From contig JAKBBA010000049.1 in the NCBI GenBank assembly GCA_021808665.1, positions 1 to 25,079 on the forward strand: a stretch of DNA of 25,079 nt. The letters run 5' to 3'. The translations under genes were made by a program, and so were the position numbers. Of the stretch, positions 1 to 7,571 are shown piece after piece. Numbering within the stretch: position 1 is the first letter of the stretch; every line of letters begins with the position of its first letter. Origin of the DNA: Actinomycetes bacterium. Lineage in GTDB: Bacteria > Actinomycetota > Acidimicrobiia > Acidimicrobiales > Palsa-688. The notes under the pieces are model-generated. The model did no database searches and was not told where the DNA came from. It was given only the letters and a program-made list of their open reading frames with translations.

Positions 1-1041
1 CAGGTCGTTATTGGTGGCACCGTTTACGACGAGCAGGTCACCGTTCGCCGGGTCGATAGTTATCTGCTGAGGGCTCGAAAGCGGCCCCCCGCTCAGCACC
101 GTCTGTGGAGTCGACATTCCGGTAGCGCTGTTCGCATTCGGGATCGCCACGATCGAGTTATTGGCATCGTTCGTCACGTAGAGGGTGTCGTTGGCGGGGT
201 CGAAGACCATCCCGCGGGGGCCAACGGGAGCGGCCGCAGTCGACGAAGCGCTCGTGGTGCCTGCGGGTGTCGCGGTAAGTCCGGACGCGAGCTCGGTGTT
301 GGCGAAGCTCTGAGCGGGATTATCGCGCCACACTGTTCCGCCACCCGCTCCAGTCGTGGCGTTACCTGCATCCGGCCAGTAGAACTGCACCTGCCCTCCG
401 ACGTCGCTGACTGCTTGGCCCCACATGCCAGGGGCGTACGGCATGCCGGTGAGGGACTTGACGAGTGAACCAGCCGGAGAAATGATCCCGATTCCTGAGT
501 TAGATCCGTCGAGCGCACCGTTCGCAGAATCGGCTGCCCCGTAGTAGCCGACCCAGACGAAGTCGTTGGCAGGGTTGATCGCGATACCAACAGGGCCGGT
601 GATGCTTGTGCCGCTGTAGAACAGAGTCGAAGCACCAGTCTTCGGGTTGATCTGGATGATCGAGGTCCCCGACCCCGACGAGCCAGCTGCATTGTTGAAG
701 TCGGCTACGAGAACGTCGCCCGCTACGAGGTTGCCTGCAGTTAGGGGAACGACGGCAAGGTCGTAAGGGTTCGTATCGCCGTTCGGGGCGACCGTGGAGG
801 AGATCACCGTGTCGACCAGGCCGTTGATGTTTCCTGTCATGGCGGCGGCGTGTGCTGTAGTCCTGCTCTGAGCGGCGGCCGGCGGTGTTCCTGCGGCCGA
901 CGCGTGGGGGACGGCGATGAATGCAGCCGTAATGCCTGCTGACGCAGCTACGACGGTGATGCGCTTGGCGCGCGAGTACCGGTTGCGGCCTCGACCGCTC
1001 AGTTGGGATCCGCTTGTGGGACTTGCGGGGACGTCGTTCAA
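1..1041 (-). CDS. Secreted beta-propeller (NHL/SMP-30-like) protein, C-terminus beyond window
   Basis: The frame is open from a TTG at 1041 to the window edge, giving 347 residues without a stop, so the gene is partial. I chose TTG because GGAGG lies 4 nt upstream and because it gives a classic export signal: a basic n-region (RNRYSRAKR), a hydrophobic core (ITVVAASAGITAAFIAV) and an A-S-A cleavage site near residue 49. The later ATG near 840 would remove the signal. The mature part has repeated blade-like units of the type (I/F/D)-x-PAN-x-x-hydrophobic-V (INPANDFVWVGY, FDPANDTLYVTN, IDPANGDLLVVNG), spaced like NHL or YVTN beta-propeller blades. The likely role is an extracytoplasmic binding or scaffold protein; no enzymatic residues are recognisable. 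It lies 128 bp downstream of folD in the same direction and may have its own promoter. Family is fairly sure, function is not. Confidence 0.75.
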   Translation of the reverse strand, partial: MNDVPASPTSGSQLSGRGRNRYSRAKRITVVAASAGITAAFIAVPHASAAGTPPAAAQSRTTAHAAAMTGNINGLVDTVISSTVAPNGDTNPYDLAVVPLTAGNLVAGDVLVADFNNAAGSSGSGTSIIQINPKTGASTLFYSGTSITGPVGIAINPANDFVWVGYYGAADSANGALDGSNSGIGIISPAGSLVKSLTGMPYAPGMWGQAVSDVGGQVQFYWPDAGNATTGAGGGTVWRDNPAQSFANTELASGLTATPAGTTSASSTAAAPVGPRGMVFDPANDTLYVTNDANNSIVAIPNANSATGMSTPQTVLSGGPLSSPQQITIDPANGDLLVVNGATNNDL

Positions 1042-1073
1042 AGTTCCTCCGTCGATCTAGGTGCCTGGCAAGA

Positions 1074-1087
1074 GAGTGATACCACTC
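1074..1087. promoter_or_regulatory. Small inverted repeat upstream of the propeller gene
   Basis: GAGTG-ATAC-CACTG-type symmetry: the arms are GAGTG (1074-1078) and CACTC (1083-1087) with a 4-base centre. It lies about 33 bp upstream of the TTG start, in the 128-bp gap after folD. It could be an operator or a leader hairpin. A second loose inverted repeat, CGGATT (1115-1120) with AATCCG (1139-1144), sits closer to the folD stop and might act as a weak terminator. Neither has a U-tract. Confidence 0.25.
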
Positions 1088-1169
1088 GACATACCTACGA
1101 ACGGCGAAGCGTTTCGGATTGGAGGAGTTGCCGGAGCGAATCCGGACGGCCGGCGGGTCGGGGCGAGGT

Positions 1170-2042
1170 TTAGGCCGAGCAGATTGCTCGCCGCCGCTCG
1201 GCGGCGGCGACCGCGTTGCGGAGTAGCATCGCAACGGTGGTCACCCCTACGCCGCCTAGGCGTGGGGTCACCCATGCCGCCACCTCGGCGCAGGATTCGT
1301 CGACGTCGGAGAAGGCCTTGCGTCCCTGCCAGGTCAAGCCGCCTCCGATCACCACCGAACCTGGCCGTATCGCGTCACGGGTGATCATGTTGGCAACGCC
1401 AGCGGCGCCGACGACGATATCAGCCGAGCGGGTCAGTTCCCGCCAGTCGGCGACGCCGGTATGGACGACCGTGACGGCGGCGTTTGCGCCCGGCTCCTTG
1501 AGCGACATGAGCATCGACAGCGGCCGCCCGAGCGTCGGGCCGCGCCCTACGATGACGAGCTTTCGTCCGGCCACAGGGATCTCGTAATGAGCCAGCATTG
1601 CCTGGATCCCGAGGGGCGTGCACGGCCGCGGTGCTCCTGGCTCGCCGAGAGCCAACAGCCCCAGGTTCGTCGGGTGAAGCCCGTCCACGTCCTTCGCCGG
1701 GTCCATAACCGACATGGCCTCGTTGAAGTCGAAACCTGCCGGGACCGGGTGCTGCACGATGTAGCCGTCCACGGCGTCGTCGAAGTTCAGTCGCTCGATC
1801 GCGCCGAGAAGGTCTGATTGAGTGCCGTCTGCAGTTAGACGGACATCGAACGAAGCGATGCCTACTTTCTCGCAGAACTCGTGCTTCTTCGCGACGTATC
1901 CCGCGCTCGCGGGGTCGTCTCCTACCAGGACGGTTGCGAGGCCGACCTTGTGGCCTCGCCTGGCGAGCTCGGCCACCCGCTTCGAAACGTCCTCGAGGAC
2001 AGCCTGCTCGACCGGTGCGCCGGCCATGACTGACGCCGACAT
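1170..2042 (-). CDS. folD: Bifunctional methylenetetrahydrofolate dehydrogenase / methenyl-THF cyclohydrolase
   Basis: At 290 aa this is the usual FolD length. It interconverts 5,10-methylene-THF and 10-formyl-THF in the cytoplasm, linked to NADP(H). The catalytic motif Y49-V-A-K-K53 is present (equivalent to Y50/K54 of the E. coli enzyme), followed by VDGYIVQHPVP (family VDGxxVQLPLP), KDVDGLHPTNLG and PCTPLG. The nucleotide-binding loop is GRGPTLGRP rather than GRSxxVGxP, and the C-terminal PGGVGPMT motif reads LGGVGVTT, so the enzyme is somewhat divergent. Its ATG overlaps the purH TAA by one base (TAATG, 2044-2040), so translation is probably coupled. It supplies the formyl donor used by the two domains of the upstream protein. 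The identification is firm; cofactor preference cannot be read. Confidence 0.95.
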   Translation of the reverse strand: MSASVMAGAPVEQAVLEDVSKRVAELARRGHKVGLATVLVGDDPASAGYVAKKHEFCEKVGIASFDVRLTADGTQSDLLGAIERLNFDDAVDGYIVQHPVPAGFDFNEAMSVMDPAKDVDGLHPTNLGLLALGEPGAPRPCTPLGIQAMLAHYEIPVAGRKLVIVGRGPTLGRPLSMLMSLKEPGANAAVTVVHTGVADWRELTRSADIVVGAAGVANMITRDAIRPGSVVIGGGLTWQGRKAFSDVDESCAEVAAWVTPRLGGVGVTTVAMLLRNAVAAAERRRAICSA

Positions 2043-4198
2043 TAGTGCTGGAACTGCCTTTCTCCGGTGAAGACCATGACGAGTCCGTGCTCATCTGCTG
2101 CAGAGATCACCTTGTCGTCGCTCACCGATCCTCCCGGCTGGATCACCGCGGCGACACCGGCTGACGCGCACGCATCGAGGCCGTCACGGAACGGGAAGAA
2201 GGCGTCGCTTGCGGCTGCGCCCCCTTTCGCCCTTCCGGCGGCGCGAGTCGCGGCGATCTCGCCTGGCGTCACCCTGTTCTGCTGGCCTCCCCCGATCCCG
2301 ACCGCCATGCCGTCAGCGGCGAGCACAATCGCATTGGATTTCACCGACGCGCACACCCTCCAGGCGAGTTGCATGTCGCGCAAGTTCTCGTCGGTTGGCT
2401 GAGCTTTCGTCACCACCCGCCATTCGCCGGGCGTCGAATCGAAGCGGTACTGGTCCTGGACCAGCCAACCGCCGCTCATCTGGCGGAGATGCAATGGCTC
2501 GTCGCTCGGGGGCGGAGCCGAGAGGACCCGCATATTTTTACGCTTCGCGGCGAACAGCGCCAACGCTGCCGGTTCGAAGCCTGGCGCTATAAGAACGTCT
2601 GCTTTCGCGTTGGCGACCATCTCCGCGGCGACCTCCTCGCCGACGACGCCGCCGAGCGCGACGATACCTCCGAACGCCGACATCGGGTCGCAGTCGAACG
2701 CCCGGTTGTAGGCGGTGAGGGCATCCTGGGCGACAGCGGCTCCGCATGGGTTAGCGTGCTTGACGACTACCGCCGCTGCCGGCCCGAGGTCCGCAAGCTG
2801 GTGGACAAGGCGCCACGCAGCGTCCGCGTCGTAGAGGTTGAGATACGACAACGCCATGCCGCCGTGCTGAACGACGCCGTCCCACCAGTTGAGTTCGCCG
2901 ACCTTGCGGTAGCGGGCGCCGCGCTGGTGGGGATTCTCTCCATAGCGCAGATCTTCGACGCGCTCCAGGGACAAGTGCAGTGTTGCAGGCAGGGACCGGT
3001 TCGTGTCGACGCCATGGCTGTCGCTGCTGGCAGCGGCTGCGTTGCTCTCGCTAGTCGCAAACCAGTCTGCTATCGCCGAATCGTAAGCGGCAGTGTGCGC
3101 GAAGGCCTTCGCAGCGAGTCGGCGTCTCAGGCCGGCACTGAGCGAGCCTGACTCACGCAGCTCTGAAAGCACTTCGCTGTAGTCGGCCGGATCGACAAGA
3201 GATCCCACGTGCGCCCAGTTCTTCGCCGCTGCGCGCACCATGGTGGGGCCTCCCACATCGATCAGCTCTATCGAAGGGTTCGAGCGGAAAGGGTAGAGGT
3301 TGCAGACCACGAGCCCGATCGGATCGATCGACTCACTTTCCAAATCGGCTTGGTGCGCTGGGTTGGACAGGTCGGCGAGGATGCCGCCGTGGATTCGGGG
3401 ATGGAGAGTCTTCACCCGTCCGCCGAGCATCTCGGGTGCGCCGGTAACCGACTCGACGGTGTTGTGGGCGATACCCGCCGCTTCGAGGGCGCTTGCCGTG
3501 CCCCCGCTCGCGATCAGATCGTGTCCGAGCAGAACCAGGGAGCTTGCGAAGTCTTCGAGGCCGGTCTTGTCGTAGACCGAAAGCAGGACCCTCATCGGTG
3601 GTCTCCTTTGCGTGTCGTGGTAGGTCGGGGTGAGGCCCGCAAGAAAAGCACGGATCGTCTCAGGGTAGAGTCGGCGCTCCACCGTTTTGATCCTCTCGTG
3701 AAGGCTCGCTTCGGTGTCGTCGGCCAGGACTGTTACAGCTTCTTGGGCGAGGATAGGCCCGTCGTCGACCGCCTCGGTCGCCACATGAACGGTGGTTCCG
3801 GTCACCCTCACCCCGGCAGCGAGAGCGTCGCGTACGGCGTGCCAGCCCTTAAAGGCAGGCAACAGCGCTGGATGGGTGTTTAGAACCCGCCCCGGGTATC
3901 GCTCGAACATCGGCGCGGCGAGGACCGTCCCGAAGCCCGCCATAGCCACCACGTCGATGCGGTGGGCGTCGAGGGTCTCACATACCTGGGCTGTGTAGGC
4001 GACACGATCGAAGCCCGCGGTGAAATTGCTGCGCTCCACCACCACGGCTGGCACCCCTGCGCCGGCTGCCAGGTCGAGCGCAGCGCAGGGCCGGTCGACG
4101 AGCACCAACGAAACCTGCAGGCGCGCGGCAAGGATCGCAGATAGGACGGTACCTGTTCCGGACGCAAGGACGCCGAGCCGAGGCGGGGGTAAATCCAC
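2042..4198 (-). CDS. purNH: PurN-PurH fusion: GAR formyltransferase + AICAR formyltransferase/IMP cyclohydrolase
   Basis: One uninterrupted 718-aa frame carries two complete purine enzymes. Residues 1 to about 195 are PurN (GAR to FGAR): a SGxG-type N-terminus (ASGTGTVLSAI) and catalytic N107, H109 and D145 in LNTHPALLP and EAVDDGP. From Met202 on it is a full-length PurH: an IMP-cyclohydrolase/MGS-like domain (LLSVYDKTGLEDFA, GGRVKTLHPRIHGG, DVGGPTMVRAAAKN), then the AICAR transformylase domain with RYGENPHQ, K480-H481 in KHANPCG, SAFGGIVA, VKSNAIV and ASDAFFPFRDG. Both activities consume 10-formyl-THF. The start is GTG with no Shine-Dalgarno, but TAGCTT ends 6 nt before it, which suggests a leaderless mRNA. 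An AAAGGAG stands 7 nt before the in-frame ATG for Met202, so separate PurH may also be made. It is followed by folD with a 1-base overlap. Confidence 0.95.
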   Translation of the reverse strand: MDLPPPRLGVLASGTGTVLSAILAARLQVSLVLVDRPCAALDLAAGAGVPAVVVERSNFTAGFDRVAYTAQVCETLDAHRIDVVAMAGFGTVLAAPMFERYPGRVLNTHPALLPAFKGWHAVRDALAAGVRVTGTTVHVATEAVDDGPILAQEAVTVLADDTEASLHERIKTVERRLYPETIRAFLAGLTPTYHDTQRRPPMRVLLSVYDKTGLEDFASSLVLLGHDLIASGGTASALEAAGIAHNTVESVTGAPEMLGGRVKTLHPRIHGGILADLSNPAHQADLESESIDPIGLVVCNLYPFRSNPSIELIDVGGPTMVRAAAKNWAHVGSLVDPADYSEVLSELRESGSLSAGLRRRLAAKAFAHTAAYDSAIADWFATSESNAAAASSDSHGVDTNRSLPATLHLSLERVEDLRYGENPHQRGARYRKVGELNWWDGVVQHGGMALSYLNLYDADAAWRLVHQLADLGPAAAVVVKHANPCGAAVAQDALTAYNRAFDCDPMSAFGGIVALGGVVGEEVAAEMVANAKADVLIAPGFEPAALALFAAKRKNMRVLSAPPPSDEPLHLRQMSGGWLVQDQYRFDSTPGEWRVVTKAQPTDENLRDMQLAWRVCASVKSNAIVLAADGMAVGIGGGQQNRVTPGEIAATRAAGRAKGGAAASDAFFPFRDGLDACASAGVAAVIQPGGSVSDDKVISAADEHGLVMVFTGERQFQH
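3593..3611 (-). promoter_or_regulatory. Internal Shine-Dalgarno and in-frame ATG for PurH (Met202)
   Basis: On the minus strand AAAGGAG is followed by a 7-nt spacer (ACCACCG) and ATG, which is exactly the first residue of the conserved PurH domain. The SD bases are read as Gln-Arg-Arg codons of the fused protein. This is a strong ribosome-binding site where a simple fusion would need none. It suggests either a recent loss of the purN stop codon or deliberate production of both the fusion and free PurH. Confidence 0.7.
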
Positions 4199-4204
4199 GC
4201 AACA

Positions 4205-4210
4205 AAGCTA
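4205..4210 (-). promoter_or_regulatory. -10 element of purNH, leaderless start
   Basis: On the minus strand TAGCTT is followed by 6 nt (TGTTGC) and then the GTG start at 4198. A -10 hexamer this close to the start places transcription initiation at or next to the first base of the coding sequence. No Shine-Dalgarno precedes the GTG. I see no good -35. Confidence 0.5.
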
Positions 4211-4230
4211 CTAGGCGACGGAAGGCTGCC

Positions 4231-4236
4231 TATTCT
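4231..4236 (+). promoter_or_regulatory. -10 element of metF, leaderless start
   Basis: TATTCT is followed by GTGGAA and ATG at 4243, a 6-nt gap that would start the transcript at the ATG itself. This decides the metF start: the GTG at 4237 would lie between the -10 and the transcription start. It shares a divergent spacer of only a few tens of bases with the purNH -10. Confidence 0.5.
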
Positions 4237-4242
4237 GTGGAA

Positions 4243-5106
4243 ATGGCGCGTATCGGTGACCTGCTAGCCGCAGGGCGTACCTTTTCCTTCGAGTTCTTCC
4301 CTCCGCGCGACGACGCCGAACATGCCGTCCTGGTCGACACGCTCATGGACCTGCAGCCGCTTCGACCGTCTTTTGTCTCAGTCACCTACCGGGGTGGGCG
4401 AATATCGCGCCGACGAACCTACGACCTGGTGGTCGCGATGCTGGCGACCACGTCTCTCACCCCGATGGCCCACCTCGTGTGTGCAGCGCACAGCCGCTTG
4501 GAGCTCGCCGAGATCCTCGTCGATTTACGAAAGGCCGGGGTGGAGAACCTGATGGCCTTGGGCGGGGATCCCCCCGACGACCCGGCGATGGGGGAGGGCG
4601 AGTTGCGTTACGCAAACGAGCTGGTGGAGCTCGCCCGGGCGATCGGTGGCTTCTCGATCGGCGTCGCCGCACACCCCGCCGGGCACCCCCGGTCCTTGGA
4701 TCTGCAATCGGATCGGAACCGTCTAGTCGAGAAGCTGGCGTTCGCGGACTTCGCCGTGACGCAGTTTTTCTTCCGGGTCGAGGATTACCTGAACCTCGTG
4801 GAGGACCTCGAAAAGCGAGGGGTGGATAAGCCGATCCTTCCAGGGATCATGCCGGTCACGAGCCTTTCGGCGATTCCGCGTCGGGCGCAGATGGGCGCAG
4901 CCGTGCCGGCCGACATGGTCGCCACCCTCCAAGCCGCGGCCAGCCCGCGTGAGGTCAGGAAAGTTGGAATCGAGCTCGCTACCGAGCTCTGCCAGGACCT
5001 GCTCGACGCTGGCGCTCCGGGGTTGCACTTTTACACGCTGAACCGCTCGAAGGCCACGATCGAGATCTACGACCGCCTCGGGCTTGCGCGGCCGGTGGGG
5101 CGCTGA
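4243..5106 (+). CDS. metF: 5,10-methylenetetrahydrofolate reductase
   Basis: This 287-residue MetF-type flavoprotein is a TIM barrel of normal bacterial length. It reduces 5,10-methylene-THF to 5-methyl-THF for methionine synthesis. Visible family motifs are FSFEFFPPRDD with the catalytic Glu at the N-terminus, FVSVTYRGG, a DNLMALGGDPP-like segment with the conserved Asp, GVAAHPAGHPRS, FAVTQFFFRVEDYL (the folate-contacting Gln and Phe region) and PGIMPVTS. I start it at ATG 4243 because the preceding TATTCT -10 implies a leaderless message; GTG 4237 would add two residues. It is divergent from purNH-folD, completing a folate one-carbon block. The sequence just past its stop encodes a second copy of its last nine residues in the same frame. 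Confidence 0.95.
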   Translation: MARIGDLLAAGRTFSFEFFPPRDDAEHAVLVDTLMDLQPLRPSFVSVTYRGGRISRRRTYDLVVAMLATTSLTPMAHLVCAAHSRLELAEILVDLRKAGVENLMALGGDPPDDPAMGEGELRYANELVELARAIGGFSIGVAAHPAGHPRSLDLQSDRNRLVEKLAFADFAVTQFFFRVEDYLNLVEDLEKRGVDKPILPGIMPVTSLSAIPRRAQMGAAVPADMVATLQAAASPREVRKVGIELATELCQDLLDAGAPGLHFYTLNRSKATIEIYDRLGLARPVGR

Positions 5107-5146
5107 GGACTGCGCGGGCTCGGGCTCGCGAAGCCGGTGGGGCGCT
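5077..5146 (+). repeat. Imperfect 28-bp direct repeat spanning the metF stop
   Basis: Copy 1 (5077-5104) encodes the metF C-terminus LGLARPVGR. Copy 2 (5119-5146) lies 42 bp further on, differs at three positions, and in the same frame reads LGLAKPVGR. The offset is a multiple of three. The TGA stop at 5104-5106 lies between the copies. Confidence 0.8.
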
Positions 5147-5161
5147 CCGGGCCACGTCGGA

Positions 5162-5167
5162 TAGAGT
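5162..5167 (+). promoter_or_regulatory. Candidate -10 of icd
   Basis: TAGAGT is followed by 9 nt and the ATG at 5177. No Shine-Dalgarno is visible, so the icd message is probably leaderless or has a leader of only two or three bases. Confidence 0.4.
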
Positions 5168-5176
5168 CTGGTGTGT

Positions 5177-6373
5177 ATGGCTGACAAGATCACGATGCAA
5201 TCCGACGGCACCCTCGCAGTTTCCGACGAGCCGATAATCCCCTATATCGAAGGTGACGGTACGGGCGTCGATATCTGGCCTGCGGCGCAGACCGTGTTGG
5301 ACGCTGCGGCGGCCAAGTACGCCAAGAGGATCGCCTGGAAAGAGGTGCTTGCCGGCGAGAAGGCCTTCAACGAAGTCGGCGACTGGCTTCCCCAGGAGAC
5401 GGTAGATGTCTTTCGCGAGTACCTGATCGGGATCAAAGGCCCCCTCACCACGCCTATCGGTGGTGGATTCCGTTCGCTGAACGTGGCGTTGCGACAGCTT
5501 CTCGACTTGTACGTCTGTCTCCGCCCCGTACGGTGGTTCGAGGGAGTACCATCCCCAGTAAAGCGCCCAGATCTGGTCGACATGGTCATCTTCCGGGAGA
5601 ACACCGAAGACATCTACGCGGGTCTCGAGGTTCAGGAAGGCACCGCCGAGGCGAAGCGACTAATCAGCGTGCTCCACGACGAGTTCGGCTGGGACATCCG
5701 CGCTGACAGTGGTGTCGGAATCAAGCCGGTGTCGGAGACCGGTTCGAAGCGTCTGGTTCGTGCCGCTGTCAACTACGCCGTAAGCCACGGGCGTAAGTCC
5801 GTGACCCTCGTACACAAAGGGAACATCCAGAAGTTCACCGAAGGCGCCTTCCGGAATTGGGGCTACGAGGTCGTGCGCGACGAGTTCGATGACGTGGCCG
5901 TCGGATGGGACGACTGCGACGGCAAGCCAGGGGACCGCATCCTCGTCAAGGATGCAATCGCCGACATCACGCTTCAGCAGGTACTGACCCGCCCCGACGA
6001 GTTCGATGTAATAGCGACCACCAACCTGAACGGTGACTACCTCTCCGACGCGCTGGCCGCGCAGGTCGGCGGGATCGGTATCGCTCCGGGCGCCAACATC
6101 AACTACGTGACCGGCCACGGCATCTTCGAGGCGACGCACGGCACAGCACCGAAATATGCGGGCCTCGACAAGGTCAACCCTGGTTCGGTCCTGCTTTCAG
6201 GGGTCATGATGTTCGAGCATCTCGGATGGCAGGAAGCCGCCGACGACATCGTGTCCGCGATGGAGGCCACGATCGCGGACAAGATCGTGACCTACGACTT
6301 CGCCCGTCAAATGGACGGCGCCACCGAGGTCAAGACTTCGGAGTTCGCTTCGGCGATCGTCGACCGCCTGTAG
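5177..6373 (+). CDS. icd: NADP-dependent isocitrate dehydrogenase
   Basis: This 398-residue protein is a homodimeric E. coli-type isocitrate dehydrogenase. It converts isocitrate to 2-oxoglutarate plus CO2 in the TCA cycle. Motifs seen: [15 protein letters not shown] at the N-terminus, substrate-binding [10 protein letters not shown] with Ser100 (the serine phosphorylated in the E. coli enzyme), [28 protein letters not shown], the Lys/Asn-containing [20 protein letters not shown], and the cofactor region [18 protein letters not shown]. The start is ATG 5177; GTG 5171 is possible but sits 3 nt from a -10-like hexamer. It stands alone downstream of metF and converges with mdh, the other TCA gene here. 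Length and motifs are all normal. Confidence 0.96.
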   Translation: MADKITMQSDGTLAVSDEPIIPYIEGDGTGVDIWPAAQTVLDAAAAKYAKRIAWKEVLAGEKAFNEVGDWLPQETVDVFREYLIGIKGPLTTPIGGGFRSLNVALRQLLDLYVCLRPVRWFEGVPSPVKRPDLVDMVIFRENTEDIYAGLEVQEGTAEAKRLISVLHDEFGWDIRADSGVGIKPVSETGSKRLVRAAVNYAVSHGRKSVTLVHKGNIQKFTEGAFRNWGYEVVRDEFDDVAVGWDDCDGKPGDRILVKDAIADITLQQVLTRPDEFDVIATTNLNGDYLSDALAAQVGGIGIAPGANINYVTGHGIFEATHGTAPKYAGLDKVNPGSVLLSGVMMFEHLGWQEAADDIVSAMEATIADKIVTYDFARQMDGATEVKTSEFASAIVDRL

Positions 6374-6443
6374 CTCGACCCCCGGGGGAGGTCGAGCGGA
6401 GACCTCGACGCCGGGAGCTGCTCGACTTCAGGCGAGCTACAGG
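6367..6443. terminator. Nested inverted repeats between convergent icd and mdh
   Basis: A perfect 11-bp pair, CCTGTAGCTCG (6367-6377) and CGAGCTACAGG (6433-6443), brackets the gap. Its left arm includes the icd stop codon. Inside it, GCTCGACC (6373-6380) pairs with GGTCGAGC (6390-6397), and a further GCTCGAC (6420-6426) can compete for the same arm. There is no U-tract. Its position between two convergent stops suggests a bidirectional terminator or mRNA-end stabiliser. Confidence 0.65.
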
Positions 6444-6458
6444 GAAGGCCGGGAAGCT

Positions 6459-7451
6459 TCAGGGTATGAGCCCGAGTGCGCGCACGGCGTCGCGCTCCTC
6501 GGCGAGCTCGGCGACCGTCTTGTCGATTCGATCCTGAGAGAACTCGTCGATCGTCAGGCCCCGGACGATGCTGTACTGTCCGGCGCTTGTCGTCACCGGA
6601 AACGACGAGATGAGACCTTCGGGAACCCCGTAGGACCCGTCGGAGGGCACGCTCATCGACACCCAGTCGCCTTCGCTCGTGCCTGCGATCCAGTCGTGGA
6701 CGTGATCTATGGCGGCGCTGGCGGCGGAGGCGGCGCTCGACGCCCCGCGGGCTTCGATGATCGCAGCGCCTCGTTGCTGAACCACGGGGATGAACTCGCT
6801 GACCACCCAGTCGTGGTCGCCGATCACCTCTGGTGCGGGGGCGCCCCCGATGCGGGCATGGGTGATGTCGGGGTATTGCGTTGCCGAGTGGTTACCCCAG
6901 ATGGCCATGTTGGTGACGTCGCTGACCGTCCGGGCGGACTTCGCTGCCAGCTGCGCCTTGGCGCGGTTCTGATCGAGGCGTGTCATGGCTGTGAATCGCT
7001 CGGAGGGTATTGCCGGGGCGTTGTGCATCGCGATCAGCGCGTTCGTATTCGCAGGGTTGCCGACCACGAGAACCTTGATGTCCTGGGCGGCGTTGTCGGA
7101 TAGCGCCTTTCCTGCCACGGAAAAAATTGCCCCGTTCGCTTCCAGGAGGTCCTTGCGTTCCATCCCCTTGCTTCGCGGGCGGGCCCCTACGAGCAGCGCT
7201 ATGTTCGCGTCGGCGAAGGCGACGTTCGGATCGTCGGTGGCTACCACATCTGCGAGAAGCGGGAAGGCGCAGTCGTCGAGTTCCATCACGACCCCCCGGA
7301 GGGCGGAAAGCGCCGGCGTCACTTCTAGAAGCTGCAGGATGACCGGCTGGTCCGGTCCCATGATCGCACCGCTTGCAATGCGGAACAGCAGGCCGTAGCC
7401 GATCTGTCCGGCGGCACCTGTCACAGCAACTCTAACTGGCGTTGCAGTCAT
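6459..7451 (-). CDS. mdh: Malate dehydrogenase
   Basis: This 330-residue protein is of the cytosolic-type (LDH/MDH superfamily) malate dehydrogenase common in actinobacteria. It interconverts malate and oxaloacetate with NAD(H). The Rossmann motif [19 protein letters not shown] is at the N-terminus, followed by LLEV (the NAD-selecting acidic residue region), the mobile-loop substrate arginines in [27 protein letters not shown], the catalytic Asp/Arg in [13 protein letters not shown] and catalytic H188 in [17 protein letters not shown] lies 12 nt upstream of the ATG. It converges with icd and is preceded on the same strand by the 72-aa gene, SCP2 and GH2 genes. Nothing is missing from the active site. 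Confidence 0.96.
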   Translation of the reverse strand: MTATPVRVAVTGAAGQIGYGLLFRIASGAIMGPDQPVILQLLEVTPALSALRGVVMELDDCAFPLLADVVATDDPNVAFADANIALLVGARPRSKGMERKDLLEANGAIFSVAGKALSDNAAQDIKVLVVGNPANTNALIAMHNAPAIPSERFTAMTRLDQNRAKAQLAAKSARTVSDVTNMAIWGNHSATQYPDITHARIGGAPAPEVIGDHDWVVSEFIPVVQQRGAAIIEARGASSAASAASAAIDHVHDWIAGTSEGDWVSMSVPSDGSYGVPEGLISSFPVTTSAGQYSIVRGLTIDEFSQDRIDKTVAELAEERDAVRALGLIP

Positions 7452-7541
7452 ATCTTGTTTCGAGCCTCCATCGAAAGCGCGGTAATCGCGGCGGTTGTCC
7501 GATCACCGACGATAGGCCGCGTCCTACGCGGTCGGCCAACC

Positions 7542-7569
7542 AGGGACGAAGCGGACTGTCGGCGTCCCT
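7542..7569 (-). terminator. Hairpin after the 72-aa gene
   Basis: AGGGACG (7542-7548) and CGTCCCT (7563-7569) form a perfect 7-bp stem with a 14-nt loop, 2 nt past the stop of the upstream minus-strand gene. No U-tract follows. A second small stem (CCGCG/CGCGG, about 7518-7532) lies between it and mdh. Either may attenuate transcription into mdh. Confidence 0.35.
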
Positions 7570-7571
7570 CG

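Noticed and set aside
500..1234. 244-codon minus-strand frame over the propeller gene
   Set aside because: Arg-rich and motif-free. The neighbouring frame from TTG 1041 has a signal peptide and repeats.
2369..3151. 260-codon plus-strand frame opposite purH
   Set aside because: It is antisense to a conserved PurH domain, with no RBS and no recognisable domain.
3209..3883. 224-codon plus-strand frame opposite the PurN/PurH junction
   Set aside because: Mirror frame of a conserved gene; composition is that of an antisense shadow.
4237..4242. GTG at 4237 as the metF start
   Set aside because: It lies directly against the TATTCT -10, so it would precede the likely transcription start; ATG 4243 fits better.
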